Source of the DNA: a bacterium | Lineage (GTDB): Bacteria > Patescibacteria > Paceibacteria > UBA9973 > SBAW01 | Length of the DNA: 12,062 nt | Direction of reading: 5' to 3' | Assembly (NCBI GenBank): GCA_021825025.1 | Contig: JAKAIP010000005.1 | Span: 1-12,062 of the forward strand | Part shown: positions 11,893 through 12,062 of the stretch, piece by piece | Numbering within the stretch: position 1 is the first letter of the stretch | Layout: every line of letters begins with the position of its first letter | The notes under the pieces: generated by a model | Told to the model about the DNA's origin: nothing | The model's database searches: none | What the model saw: the letters and a program-made list of their open reading frames with translations, nothing else | Translations under genes and position numbers: made by a program

Positions 11893-11923
11893 CCCTTGCC
11901 ATTTTTAAGAATGATGGCAAGGG
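11893..11923 (+). repeat. Second long hairpin in the 16S leader
   Basis: CCCTTGCCAT (11893-11902) and ATGGCAAGGG (11914-11923) form a perfect 10-bp stem with an 11-base AT-rich loop. It starts three bases after the previous hairpin. It could be a processing or folding element for pre-16S RNA. Confidence 0.7.
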
Positions 11924-11957
11924 TAAAAGATGTGTGAATTCTTTTGTTCCGCCTATT

Positions 11958-12062
11958 CTTATTGAGAGTTTGATCCTAGCTCAGGATGAATGCTGGCGGC
12001 GTGGATAAGTCATGCAAGTCAAGGGGGCCCGCAAGGGCAACCGGCAAACGAGGTAGTAACAC
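11958..12062 (+). rRNA. rrs: 16S ribosomal RNA, 5' end only
   Basis: The sequence from 11965 matches the universal 16S start (AGAGTTTGATC), then a modified GCTCAG, GATGAATGCTGGCGGCGTG, and GCAAGTCAAGGGGG; E. coli position 8 aligns with 11965, so the mature 5' end is near 11958. The gene runs off the right edge. Differences from typical bacteria: CCTAGCTCAG in place of CCTGGCTCAG, and a short helix near GGCCCGCAAGGGC ending in CGAGGTAGTAACAC. These fit a Candidate Phyla Radiation lineage. A promoter and structured leader lie directly upstream. Confidence 0.95.

Noticed and set aside
1..12062. CRISPR arrays, insertion sequences, tRNA genes, attachment sites
   Set aside because: I saw no regularly spaced repeats, transposase motifs, terminal inverted repeats or cloverleaf-like segments; the inverted repeats present are short and single.

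Overview
The window reads as a piece of a small-genome bacterium of the Candidate Phyla Radiation (Patescibacteria), most likely Parcubacteria-like. Reasons: the partial 16S rRNA at the right edge has a diverged 5' end; genes are packed with 0-4 bp gaps or overlaps; a Cys-rich membrane protein of a type I associate with these genomes sits directly upstream of a RodA/FtsW gene; and the UMP kinase is of the archaeal type. TGA acts as a normal stop, which argues against the Gracilibacteria/SR1 code. The lineage call is inference from sequence reading only.

Layout. 1-148: 3' end of an unrecognised gene. 192-2435: an accessory-looking block, visibly more AT-rich than the rest, with an E1/ThiF-like adenylyltransferase (-), a class I SAM methyltransferase (+, divergent) and a C39-like papain-fold cysteine protease (-, convergent with the methyltransferase). 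2532-4456: operon of the Cys-rich membrane-anchored protein and a RodA-type SEDS glycosyltransferase. 4453-5445: GT4 glycosyltransferase (-), whose stop codon overlaps that of rodA. 5491-7652: polyprenyl-phosphate sugar-1-phosphate transferase and folD, coupled by an ATGA overlap. 7707-10509: secD, secF and a P-loop NMP-kinase-like gene. 10499-11711: archaeal-type UMP kinase and a small HIGH-motif nucleotidyltransferase (both -). 11772-12062: rRNA promoter, a leader with three hairpins, and the start of 16S rRNA.

How it works together. Most of the window serves the cell envelope: wall glycan polymerisation (RodA), lipid-linked glycan initiation and extension (sugar transferase, GT4), and protein export (SecDF). 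FolD, UMP kinase and the P-loop kinase serve one-carbon and nucleotide metabolism.

The two signals I find most striking are: (a) several start codons placed exactly where the transcript should begin, with a TATACT-like -10 followed by six bases and then ATG, implying leaderless mRNAs in a genome that elsewhere uses Shine-Dalgarno sites; and (b) the adenylyltransferase/methyltransferase/protease trio, in which the E1-like enzyme has lost the catalytic cysteine of classical MoeB/ThiF enzymes. The trio could be an undescribed peptide- or protein-modification module, but the sequence does not prove that its members act together.
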